From assembly GCA_025450495.1 (NCBI GenBank), contig JANWHI010000152.1, positions 1-5,684 of the forward strand: a stretch of 5,684 nucleotides of DNA, given 5' to 3'. Source of the stretch: Candidatus Dormiibacter sp. (GTDB lineage: Bacteria; Chloroflexota; Dormibacteria; UBA8260). The position numbers and the translations under genes were made by a program. Under the pieces are notes generated by a model, which saw only the letters and a list, made by a program, of their open reading frames with translations, ran no database searches and was not told where the DNA came from. This document shows, one piece after another, positions 1 through 5,654 of this stretch. Within the stretch, counting starts at the first letter, position 1. The number at the start of each line of letters is the position of its first letter.

Positions 1-1377
1 CCCATCAGCATCACATTCGGTGAGGACTCGCCACCAGGCGTGGCTGGAGCAACCGGACTGATCATCGATTCGTCCGCCACCGTGCAGACACCATTCTCCG
101 CCTCCGCAACAGCTCTGTCAGTGTTTGAGGGAACCACATTCTCGGGCAACGTTGGTTCGTTCACCGACAATCTCGGGGGCGATCCCAGCGGCGCGTACTC
201 GATCATCATCAACTGGGGCGACGGCACGACTTCCGCAGGCGCCACCAGCAGCGCCGGAGGCAACACGTTCACCGTCAGCGGCTCGCACAAGTACACCGAT
301 GAAACCTCAGCCCCGCTGACAACGTCCTACACGATCAACGACTCCGACGGAACCGCAGCGAGCGCCAGCGGCACGGCTGCCGTCAGCGATGACGACACAT
401 TCAAGGGCACCGGCGCCACCTTGACGGTGGCACCGAACACGACCTTCTCCGGCACCGTTGCCACGTACACCGACCCCTACTGGGGGACGTACCCTGCGGC
501 GCTGGCGGCGACCATCGACTGGGGCGATGGGACGATCGCCTCGGGCACCGTCAGCGGCTGCTGCGGCGCATTTGCGGTGAGCGGCTCGCACAGCTACTCG
601 GCACTCGGCACCTACACCACCACCACAACACTAGGTGAGCTGAGCCTCGCGACGCGCGTGACCGCGACCGGCACCGTCAGCGTGGTCACCCCCATGACGC
701 TCAGCGCCACATCCATCTCCGGTGCTGAAGGAACGCCGATATCCGGTGTGGTGGCAACGTTCTCTGACAACCTGGGTGCCGACCCCGCGGCGAACTACGC
801 CGCAACCATCACCTGGGGTGACGGCACATCGAGCCCCGGCACCGTCGCCTCGGCGGGTGGCACGAACTACACAATCAGCGCCAGCCATGTCTACGGCGAC
901 GAAGGCTCGTACCCCCTGACCGTGGGCGTCACCGACACCGACGGATACCAGGCAAGCGGTGGCGCGACCGCGACCATCGCCGATGCACCAGTCTCAGACT
1001 CGTTCACCGGTCAATTCGGCATCAGCTTTGCCGCCGCCGGCGATCCGTTCCAAGGCGTCGTTGGACGCTTCGTGGACACCAACCAGAGTGCCCCGGCAGC
1101 GGCCATGACGGCGAGCATCAACTGGGGTGATGGCTCGGCAGCGTCGCCAGGCAGTGTGAGCCGGACTACATCCGGTGCGCAGCGCGTGCGCGGCTCACAC
1201 ACCTGTGCGCATCGGGGCGTCTACCTGGTGACGACCACACTGAGCCTCGGTTCGGCGTCGGCAGTCTCGCGCGACCTCATGCTCGTGTTCCGCGACTCGC
1301 CCCACGGCAACCGTGACTCGCACTCCTCCACGGCGCCTTCGGGCCGGCCTGCGGAGAGCCATGGTCCGCTGACCTGA
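1..1377 (+). CDS. PKD-module repeat protein, probable extracellular/surface protein (5' partial)
   Basis: The frame is open from base 1 to the TGA at 1375-1377, so the gene begins upstream and 458 C-terminal residues are visible. A GTG at base 40 is an internal codon with no clear ribosome binding site. The visible part is four tandem beta-sandwich modules of about 100 residues. Each has a W-G-D-G-[TS] motif (residues 71-76, 173-178, 271-276, 374-379 from base 1) followed by a [GA]-S-H element, as in PKD-like domains. Composition is rich in Thr, Ser, Gly and Ala with few Lys, typical of exported adhesin-like or carbohydrate-associated proteins. Such modules usually act as spacers or protein/sugar-binding units; the specific ligand cannot be told. 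After module 4 comes a polar tail of 28 residues with no LPxTG motif, membrane helix or PEP-CTERM signal, so attachment to the cell is not shown. Any signal peptide or catalytic domain would lie upstream. Confidence 0.82.
   Translation, partial: PISITFGEDSPPGVAGATGLIIDSSATVQTPFSASATALSVFEGTTFSGNVGSFTDNLGGDPSGAYSIIINWGDGTTSAGATSSAGGNTFTVSGSHKYTDETSAPLTTSYTINDSDGTAASASGTAAVSDDDTFKGTGATLTVAPNTTFSGTVATYTDPYWGTYPAALAATIDWGDGTIASGTVSGCCGAFAVSGSHSYSALGTYTTTTTLGELSLATRVTATGTVSVVTPMTLSATSISGAEGTPISGVVATFSDNLGADPAANYAATITWGDGTSSPGTVASAGGTNYTISASHVYGDEGSYPLTVGVTDTDGYQASGGATATIADAPVSDSFTGQFGISFAAAGDPFQGVVGRFVDTNQSAPAAAMTASINWGDGSAASPGSVSRTTSGAQRVRGSHTCAHRGVYLVTTTLSLGSASAVSRDLMLVFRDSPHGNRDSHSSTAPSGRPAESHGPLT
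109..1290 (+). repeat. Four tandem PKD-like modules
   Basis: Protein-level repeats begin near bases 109, 415, 694 and 994. The W-G-D-G-[TS] hexads lie at 211-228, 517-534, 811-828 and 1120-1137, giving spacings of 102, 98 and 103 codons. The matching [GA]-S-H triplets are at 280-288, 583-591, 880-888 and 1192-1200. Modules 1 and 3 resemble each other most, sharing an F-[TS]-D-N-L-G-[GA]-D-P stretch before the hexad. Module 2 carries a Cys-Cys pair and module 4 a lone Cys with extra Arg. The DNA copies have diverged, so this is not a recent duplication. Confidence 0.8.
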
Positions 1378-1380
1378 CAT

Positions 1381-1399
1381 CGCCAGGGCATTCCTGGCG
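1381..1399 (+). terminator. Hairpin just after the PKD gene stop, possible terminator
   Basis: CGCCAGG (1381-1387) and CCTGGCG (1393-1399) form a perfect 7-bp stem with a 5-base loop, starting three bases after the TGA of the PKD gene. The position suits a transcription terminator or an mRNA 3'-end stabiliser. No T-run follows, so classic intrinsic termination is uncertain; T-less hairpins are common in GC-rich bacteria. Confidence 0.45.
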
Positions 1400-1409
1400 C
1401 CGACAGGGT

Positions 1410-1443
1410 GGGGGTGTCACCAGCCCGGGTCGGGCTCACCCCC
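1410..1443 (+). repeat. Bulged inverted repeat ahead of the HAF-gene ribosome binding site
   Basis: An inner stem AGCCC (1422-1426) / GGGCT (1432-1436) closes a 5-base loop. It is extended by an outer stem GGGGGTG (1410-1416) / CACCCCC (1437-1443), leaving a 5-base bulge on the left arm (1417-1421). The structure ends two bases before the GGGAGGA ribosome binding site. It could be a second part of the upstream terminator, or a 5'-UTR structure affecting translation. No T-run follows. Confidence 0.4.
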
Positions 1444-1445
1444 GT

Positions 1446-1452
1446 GGGAGGA
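1446..1452 (+). promoter_or_regulatory. Ribosome binding site of the HAF-repeat gene
   Basis: GGGAGGA is a strong Shine-Dalgarno match. It lies 6 bases before an in-frame GTG (1459) and 12 bases before an in-frame ATG (1465). The spacing favours GTG 1459 and argues against the earlier in-frame GTG at 1408, which would put this site inside the coding region. Confidence 0.6.
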
Positions 1453-1458
1453 CGGGGC

Positions 1459-2391
1459 GTGGGAATGGAGAGGACCAGCAAGCGATGGGGGCTGGCACTG
1501 ATCCCGGCTGTGCTCTGCCTGGTGCTGCCGGCGACTCAGGTCCAGGCGGCGCGGCCGCATCGGGCTGCCTTTGTGGCGATCGACGACCCCGGGGCCGGCG
1601 ACGACCCCGGCCAGGGAACCTTCCCGCAGTCGAACAACGACCACACGGTGGTCGGCTACTACGTGGACAGCGGTGGCCTGGTGGTCGGAGTCCGCTATGA
1701 GGGGCGACGGTTCACCAACATCATCGACCCGGCCGCGGACAACGCCACCGCCGGCCACGGAACCACGGCGGTGGCGATCTCCAAGCACGGCCGCGACGTG
1801 GTCGGCTACTACGCGGACACGACGGGCCTGTTCCACGGCTTCCTGCTCCACAGGGGGCGGTACACCACGCTCGACGTGCCCTTCACCGGGGCCACCGGGA
1901 CCGTCGCCCAGGGCGTCGACGACGCGGGCCTGGTCAGCGGCGCGTACTGGGACTCGGGTGGGAACATCCACGGGTTCCTGCTCGGGCACGGCCGCTACCG
2001 GGCGGTCGACCATCCCGGCGCGACTGGAACGGCAATGCTCGCCATGAACAACCACGGCACCGTGGCCGCGGTGTGGGATGAGGGCCCGACCATCACGCAC
2101 GGCTTCCTCTACCGCTCCGGCAAGGTGGTGGCCACCATCGACGACCCGCACGCAGCCGCGAACACCTTTCTCATCTGCGTCAACGACCACATGACCGCCG
2201 CCGGTCAGTACACGGACTTGGGCGGCACCCCCCACGGCTTCACCTGGGACGCGGGTCGCTACACCACCATCGACGATCCCGCCGGCATCACGTCGGGTCT
2301 TTGCATCGCCGACAACGGCCTGGTCAGCGGCACCGCCACGGACGCCAGCGGCGTGGCCCACGGCTTCACCACGCGGGCGGACGGCGACTGA
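1459..2391 (+). CDS. Secreted HAF-repeat protein
   Basis: About 310 residues from GTG 1459, or 308 from ATG 1465; the choice does not affect the mature protein. The N-terminus is a Sec-type signal peptide: a basic stretch (E-R-T-S-K-R), a hydrophobic core and a V-Q-A cleavage site about 28 residues after the ATG. Six tandem repeats follow to the C-terminus, each with a [ID]-D-x-P start, a central A-x-x-x-N/D-[DN] segment, then V-x-G-x-Y and H-G-F-[LT]. This pattern matches the HAF family of probable extracellular repeat proteins. The regular six-fold pattern suggests a beta-propeller-like fold, which is inference. The Cys in the hydrophobic core lacks a proper lipobox, and no C-terminal anchor is seen, so secretion is the simplest reading. 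Its molecular function is unknown. It lies 80 bases after another repeat-built exported protein on the same strand and may share a cell-envelope role with it. Confidence 0.8.
   Translation: MGMERTSKRWGLALIPAVLCLVLPATQVQAARPHRAAFVAIDDPGAGDDPGQGTFPQSNNDHTVVGYYVDSGGLVVGVRYEGRRFTNIIDPAADNATAGHGTTAVAISKHGRDVVGYYADTTGLFHGFLLHRGRYTTLDVPFTGATGTVAQGVDDAGLVSGAYWDSGGNIHGFLLGHGRYRAVDHPGATGTAMLAMNNHGTVAAVWDEGPTITHGFLYRSGKVVATIDDPHAAANTFLICVNDHMTAAGQYTDLGGTPHGFTWDAGRYTTIDDPAGITSGLCIADNGLVSGTATDASGVAHGFTTRADGD
1570..2391 (+). repeat. Six tandem HAF-type repeats
   Basis: Protein repeats start near 1570, 1714, 1864, 1999, 2128 and 2263. Units are 43-50 codons long; repeats 3 and 5 are exactly 45. Landmarks in each unit are I/V-D-x-P at the start and, in repeats 2 to 6, H-G-F near the end. 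In repeat 1 the H-G-F position reads V-G-V, so it is the most divergent. DNA copies differ at many positions, so the repeats are old. Confidence 0.78.
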
Positions 2392-2420
2392 TCACCCTCG
2401 CGGATCGGCCATTCTCACGG

Positions 2421-2454
2421 GGTGGGCGGCGCGGCGCGCGTCGTCCGCCCCACC
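2421..2454. terminator. GC-rich hairpin between convergent genes, possible bidirectional terminator
   Basis: GGTGGGCGG (2421-2429) pairs with CCGCCCCACC (2445-2454) with one bulged C, enclosing a 15-base GC-rich loop. It lies between the HAF-gene stop (2391) and the purQ stop (2462), which converge. That placement fits a shared terminator. No T-run is present on either strand, so the evidence is position and symmetry only. The rest of the 70-base gap shows nothing else. Confidence 0.45.
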
Positions 2455-2461
2455 GTCGCCG

Positions 2462-3175
2462 TCAGCGGGCGGTGGCGAAGACGCCGTCGCGCTCCGACGA
2501 GGTGATCACCGAGGCGAACAGCGCCATGCCGTCGCTGCTGCCCAGCAGGGGCTCGCAGGCGCGCTCGGGGTGGGGCATCATGCCGAGCACGTTGCGCCCC
2601 TGGTTGACGATGCCGGCGATGTCGCCCATCGAGCCGTTGGGGGTGGCGTCGCCGACGGCCGAACCATCGGGAGCGACGTAGCGGAAGACCACCCGGTCGT
2701 CGCTCTCGAGCTTGGCGAGGGTGGCGGCCTCGGCGACGTAGCGGCCCTCGCCGTGAGACACGGGCACGCGCAGCACCTCGCCAACCGCCGATCGCGTGGT
2801 GTAGGGCGTGTCAGAGGACTCGACGCGGAGGTGCGCGATCTCGCAGCGGAACTGGAGGCTGGCGTTGCGCGTCAGCGCGCCGGGGAGAAGGTGCGCCTCG
2901 CAGAGGATCTGGAAGCCGTTGCAGATGCCCCAGACCAGGCCGCCGTCATTGGCGAACTCGACGACCCTCTCCATCAGCGGCGCGAAGCGGGCGATGGCGC
3001 CGCAGCGCAGGTGGTCGCCATAGGAAAAGCCGCCGGGGAGGATGACGCAGTCGGCGCCGCGCAGGTCGGCGTCCTTGTGCCAGAGCATCACCGGCTCGTG
3101 GCCGGCGAGCTCCACGGCATGGGCGCAGTCGCGGTCCGACCACGTGCCGGGGAAGACGGCGATGCCGAACTTCAC
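2462..3175 (-). CDS. purQ: Phosphoribosylformylglycinamidine synthase, glutaminase subunit PurQ
   Basis: PurQ hydrolyses glutamine and supplies ammonia to PurL, which converts FGAR to FGAM in cytosolic de novo purine synthesis. The 237-residue product is a full class I glutamine amidotransferase. It has the P-G-G-F-S-Y-G-D oxyanion segment (residues 47-54), the nucleophile Cys85 in G-I-C-N-G-F-Q, a conserved P-V-S-H-G-E-G stretch (138-144), and catalytic His202/Glu204 in M-P-H-P-E-R. It is slightly longer than the usual 220-230 residues. The start is GTG at 3175; an in-frame TAG sits directly before it, so no longer protein is possible, and M-K-F-G matches the family N-terminus. The ribosome binding site is weak (GGGA, 8 bases upstream). 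In many bacteria purS, purQ and purL are adjacent, but the gene upstream here is a hemerythrin-like protein 76 bases away, so PurS and PurL must be encoded elsewhere. Any purL could not lie immediately downstream, because the next gene is convergent. Confidence 0.96.
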   Translation of the reverse strand: MKFGIAVFPGTWSDRDCAHAVELAGHEPVMLWHKDADLRGADCVILPGGFSYGDHLRCGAIARFAPLMERVVEFANDGGLVWGICNGFQILCEAHLLPGALTRNASLQFRCEIAHLRVESSDTPYTTRSAVGEVLRVPVSHGEGRYVAEAATLAKLESDDRVVFRYVAPDGSAVGDATPNGSMGDIAGIVNQGRNVLGMMPHPERACEPLLGSSDGMALFASVITSSERDGVFATAR

Positions 3176-3193
3176 CTACGCGGTCCCACGCCA

Positions 3194-3218
3194 CGATCTT
3201 ACCGGCGGGCGGAGATCG
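3194..3218. promoter_or_regulatory. Inverted repeat upstream of purQ (operator or terminator)
   Basis: CGATCT (3194-3199) and AGATCG (3213-3218) are exact inverted copies 13 bases apart. CCG (3202-3204) and CGG (3210-3212) extend the pairing inward with a two-base bulge. It lies 34 bases beyond the hemerythrin gene stop and about 20 bases before the purQ GTG. It could be an operator over the purQ promoter, or a terminator hairpin for the hemerythrin transcript. No T-run is seen. Confidence 0.35.
3196..3201 (-). promoter_or_regulatory. Weak candidate -10 element for purQ
   Basis: On the - strand this reads TAAGAT, matching the TAxxAT skeleton of a sigma-70 type -10 box, in an otherwise very GC-rich 76-base gap. 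It ends 20 bases before the GTG start, which would leave only a very short leader. No good -35 box lies 16-19 bases upstream. It overlaps the left arm of the inverted repeat. It may be chance. Confidence 0.2.
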
Positions 3219-3251
3219 GCCGTCGCCAGCGCGGAGACGCGTGCCCGCTGC

Positions 3252-3914
3252 TCAGCTGGTGGCGCGAACCTGGGCGATGAAGCCCTCGAAGGCCGCCCGG
3301 CCGGTGGTGTTCCACATCGTGACAACCGGTGCGGGTATGTGCTGCAACGTCACCGCCAGCTGCTCGGGCGTCATCTGCTCGAAGACCAGGCCGAGGATGA
3401 GCCAGATCTTGTCGCCGCTGAAGTGCTGCATGGCATGACCGGGCAGCTGTCCCCACTCCTCGGGCGACATGTTGCGCGAGGCCACCGGCAGGATCTCCGC
3501 CTCCTCCTCGCCGAAGTGCACCTCGATCTCGGCGCCCAGGCCGGCCATCGCGGCGGCGAGCTTGCGGCCGTCCTCCGAGTCACCGGACGCGGCCCCCGCC
3601 GTCAGCCGCGCTCCCGCGCGCGCGGGCGGCTCGTGGATGGCGGCGGGCTGTCCCGGCGGGCGCGCCAGCAGCTCCGCCGCCGCCGGGCAGCGCTCGGTCA
3701 GCACCGGCCACACCAGCGCATCCTCGCCGCCGTGGTGCGCGTCGAGGAAGCGAAGCACGTTGTCGAAGTACGAGCTGACCAGCGCGGTCTGCTCGGCGTC
3801 GCCGCGGCTGGCGCGGGCGATGATCGCACCCGCCGACGCGAAGCCCGTTCGGAACATGCCGTGCGGGATGAGCATGTCGGATGTGTCGGTCTGGTACGCC
3901 ACCGTCTGGGTCAT
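3252..3914 (-). CDS. Hemerythrin-like HHE domain protein
   Basis: This 220-residue protein has the ligand pattern of the HHE/hemerythrin cation-binding family, a four-helix bundle holding a di-iron site. Helix A has His18 (I-P-H-G-M-F-R). Helix B has His60/His61 with Glu64 (H-H-G-G-E-D). His94 is a possible further ligand. Helix C or D has His133 followed by Glu136-138 (H-F-G-E-E-E-A-E-I-L-P). His160 and His164 follow in G-H-A-M-Q-H-F. The C-terminal 50 residues add a helical region. Family members bind O2, NO or iron or act in redox and stress sensing; which applies here cannot be told. There is no signal peptide, so it is probably cytosolic. The ATG at 3914 has a strong AGAGGAGA ribosome binding site. 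It lies 145 bases after the LuxR-type gene on the same strand, and purQ follows after 76 bases. A link to either is unproven. Confidence 0.85.
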   Translation of the reverse strand: MTQTVAYQTDTSDMLIPHGMFRTGFASAGAIIARASRGDAEQTALVSSYFDNVLRFLDAHHGGEDALVWPVLTERCPAAAELLARPPGQPAAIHEPPARAGARLTAGAASGDSEDGRKLAAAMAGLGAEIEVHFGEEEAEILPVASRNMSPEEWGQLPGHAMQHFSGDKIWLILGLVFEQMTPEQLAVTLQHIPAPVVTMWNTTGRAAFEGFIAQVRATS

Positions 3915-3920
3915 GCCGCT

Positions 3921-3928
3921 TCTCCTCT
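3921..3928 (-). promoter_or_regulatory. Ribosome binding site of the hemerythrin-like gene
   Basis: The - strand reads AGAGGAGA, a strong Shine-Dalgarno match 6 bases before the ATG at 3914. It overlaps one of two GGTAGAGG copies in this gap (3924-3931 and 3960-3967). No convincing -35/-10 pair was found in the 145-base gap. Confidence 0.65.
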
Positions 3929-4029
3929 ACCGTCGGTGTCCGAGGCGCGTGCATTGCGGCCTCTACCAGCGGCCATGATCGACGCGGGACTGCGCGCCGA
4001 CTTCCCCTGTTCGGGCAACGGCTTCGCAA

Positions 4030-4066
4030 GATCTGGCATGGCCCGTTCGGGCCAGCGGGTCAGATC
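4030..4066 (-). terminator. Two-tier hairpin over the LuxR-gene stop codon
   Basis: An inner perfect stem TGGCCC (4039-4044) / GGGCCA (4049-4054) closes a 4-base loop. An outer stem GATCTG (4030-4035) / CAGATC (4061-4066) encloses it. The TGA of the LuxR-type gene (4060-4062) falls at the base of the outer arm. This is probably the terminator of that gene, which would separate it from the hemerythrin-like gene. No T-run follows on the - strand, so its strength is uncertain. Confidence 0.5.
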
Positions 4067-5643
4067 AGCCCGAGCCGGCCGGCCTGGGCGACCGCACCCG
4101 CGCGGGTGGGCGCCTCGAGCTTGCGCCAGACGTTGGCAACGTGGCGGTGCACGGTGTGCGGACTGAGCGTGAGGCTCTGCGCGATCACCGAATTGCTCAG
4201 CCCCTGAGCCAGCAGCGTCAGCACCTCTCGTTCGCGGCGAGACAGCAGCCGGTCGCCGCCGGGGTGACCGAGCCGCTCCAGCTGCTCGCGCGCCTGCCGG
4301 GCGAGCCGGCCGGCGGCGTCGTGATGCCCGGCGCTGCGTAGCGCGTCGGCCTGCGCCAGCGTCGCCTGCGCCGCTTCGAAGGGCGCCCGTGCGCTGGTGA
4401 ACAGCCGCGCGGCCTGCGCACAGGCGGCTGCACTGGCCTCCGCATCACCACGCGCACCCAGCAGGGCGGCGCGCGCCATCCACACCGCGGCACAGGCGGA
4501 GTCGGTGCTGATGGTGGATGCCGCCTCCTCGAGCTGGTCGAAGGCGCCGGCGGCGGTCTCGATGTCTCCCAGGGCTGAGGCGGCGCGCACGATCAGCTGC
4601 AGCGCGACCACGTGCTCGGTGACGGGAAAGCCCTGCACCAGCGCGTCGAGCTCGCGGGCGAGCGCGAGTGCGCCGGCGAGGTCGCCGCCGTCGAACGCCA
4701 TCTCGGCGCGTACGCGCAGTGCTCCAGCCAACCGCGGCGCGTCGTCGAGCAGGCGACCGGCCTCGGCGTGGCGACCCTGGCGGCGGCGCAGCTCGGCGAG
4801 CCTGATCGATGCGTGCGACTGCAGCTGGCGGTGGCCGACGCGGTACAGCTCGACGGCTTCGCTGAGCCTCGCCTCACCCTCGCGCCACCTGCCCAGCACG
4901 GTGAGGATCCAGCCATAGCTGGCCAGGCAGCTGGCCTTGAGGAACCCGTTGGCGCGACTGTCGGCCGCCTTGAGGCCCACCCGGCACCACTCCTCGGCGC
5001 GGCTGAAGTCGCCCGCCTGCTCGCAGGCCCCGAGCGTCAGGCAGAAGGCGTCACCAACCACCAGCGGGGTGGCGGTCTCGCCGCCTGTCACCGCCGCCAT
5101 CACCTCGTCGAGCAGCACCATTCCCTCCTCGACCCGGCCGGCCTGCACTTGCACCCTGCCCTGGACTGTCAGGCACTCGATCTCCAGGTCGCGGTCGCCA
5201 CAGGAGCGGGCCAGCTGCAGCGCCTGCTCGGCGGCGGCGGCGAGGCGACCAGGACCGCCCCCGAAGGCGGCGTCCCAGATCAGGAACCACCCCTGCTCGG
5301 CGCAGGCGGGGCGATCGTCGAGGAGGCGCCGGGCGCGCTGCAGCCAGCCTCGCGCCACCGCCGGGTTGCCGCGCGTGGTCAGCTCCTCGATGGCGATCCA
5401 GGAGGCCAGCCAGCCGGCCCGCTCGGGACGGGCCTCGCGGGTGTACTGCCGGTAGGCGGCCTTCATCTCGACGATCGAGCGGTCGATCTCGTAGCCGCAC
5501 CACAGCGCGGTGGCGAGGAGCAGGTACGCGTCGCCTGACTCCTCCTCCGCGAGCGCTGCCTGGGCGCACTCGACCGCCGTGCGCCAGTCACCGCCATCGA
5601 GAGCGGCGCGCGCGTCGGCCAGGTGGCGACTGTCGACGGCCAT
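4060..5643 (-). CDS. LuxR-family transcriptional regulator with N-terminal TPR repeats
   Basis: The 527-residue product ends in a LuxR/GerE DNA-binding domain (residues about 466-527, bases 4063-4248). It contains L-S-R-R-E-R-E-V-L, the A-Q-G-L-S-N-S-V-I-A segment, and a recognition helix in S-P-H-T-V-H-R-H-V followed by W-R-K-L. The other 460 residues are Ala/Leu/Arg-rich helical hairpins of TPR type, for example A-L-D-G-G-D-W-R-T-A near residues 14-23 and G-D-L-A-G-A-L-A-L-A in the middle. No Walker A/P-loop is seen, so it is not a full-length MalT/LAL-type STAND ATPase (usually about 900 residues), and there is no response-regulator receiver domain. TPRs usually bind a protein or small-molecule partner; the signal is unknown. 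The ATG at 5643 has an AGGA site 7 bases upstream, and an in-frame TAG at 5653-5655 rules out a longer form. Its targets are unknown; the hemerythrin-like gene directly downstream is a candidate. Confidence 0.9.
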   Translation of the reverse strand: MAVDSRHLADARAALDGGDWRTAVECAQAALAEEESGDAYLLLATALWCGYEIDRSIVEMKAAYRQYTREARPERAGWLASWIAIEELTTRGNPAVARGWLQRARRLLDDRPACAEQGWFLIWDAAFGGGPGRLAAAAEQALQLARSCGDRDLEIECLTVQGRVQVQAGRVEEGMVLLDEVMAAVTGGETATPLVVGDAFCLTLGACEQAGDFSRAEEWCRVGLKAADSRANGFLKASCLASYGWILTVLGRWREGEARLSEAVELYRVGHRQLQSHASIRLAELRRRQGRHAEAGRLLDDAPRLAGALRVRAEMAFDGGDLAGALALARELDALVQGFPVTEHVVALQLIVRAASALGDIETAAGAFDQLEEAASTISTDSACAAVWMARAALLGARGDAEASAAACAQAARLFTSARAPFEAAQATLAQADALRSAGHHDAAGRLARQAREQLERLGHPGGDRLLSRREREVLTLLAQGLSNSVIAQSLTLSPHTVHRHVANVWRKLEAPTRAGAVAQAGRLGLI

Positions 5644-5650
5644 GCCGGAA

Positions 5651-5654
5651 TCCT
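5651..5654 (-). promoter_or_regulatory. Ribosome binding site of the LuxR-type gene
   Basis: The - strand reads AGGA, 7 bases before the ATG at 5643. The match is short but well placed. Only 41 bases upstream of the gene are visible, and no promoter can be recognised in them. They may include the end of a preceding gene, since one - strand frame is open from the window edge to a TAG at 5653-5655. Confidence 0.45.

Noticed and set aside
1408..1458. Earlier GTG start (1408) for the HAF-repeat gene
   Set aside because: It would add 17 residues ahead of a normal signal peptide, bury the GGGAGGA site inside the coding region, and lacks its own ribosome binding site.
1465..1560. Lipoprotein signal in the HAF-repeat protein
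   Set aside because: The Cys in the hydrophobic core is preceded by Leu at -1, where a lipobox needs Gly, Ala or Ser; a V-Q-A cleavage site fits better.
1417..2361. Long - strand open frame opposite the HAF-repeat gene
   Set aside because: Val/Gly/Arg/Asp-rich translation with no recognisable domain; it mirrors the codon bias of the GC-rich HAF gene, which has a signal peptide, ribosome binding site and clear repeats.
2570..3280. 236-codon + strand open frame opposite purQ
   Set aside because: Antisense to a well-conserved purQ; its codons are the complement of purQ codons and no family is recognisable.
3042..4166. 374-codon + strand open frame crossing purQ, the hemerythrin gene and the regulator's end
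   Set aside because: It spans three real - strand genes and the gaps between them, is Arg/Ala/His-rich, and shows no domain or ribosome binding site.
4612..5538. Long + strand open frame opposite the LuxR-type gene
   Set aside because: It lies wholly inside a recognised regulator gene and has low-complexity composition without motifs, as expected for an antisense shadow in high-GC DNA.
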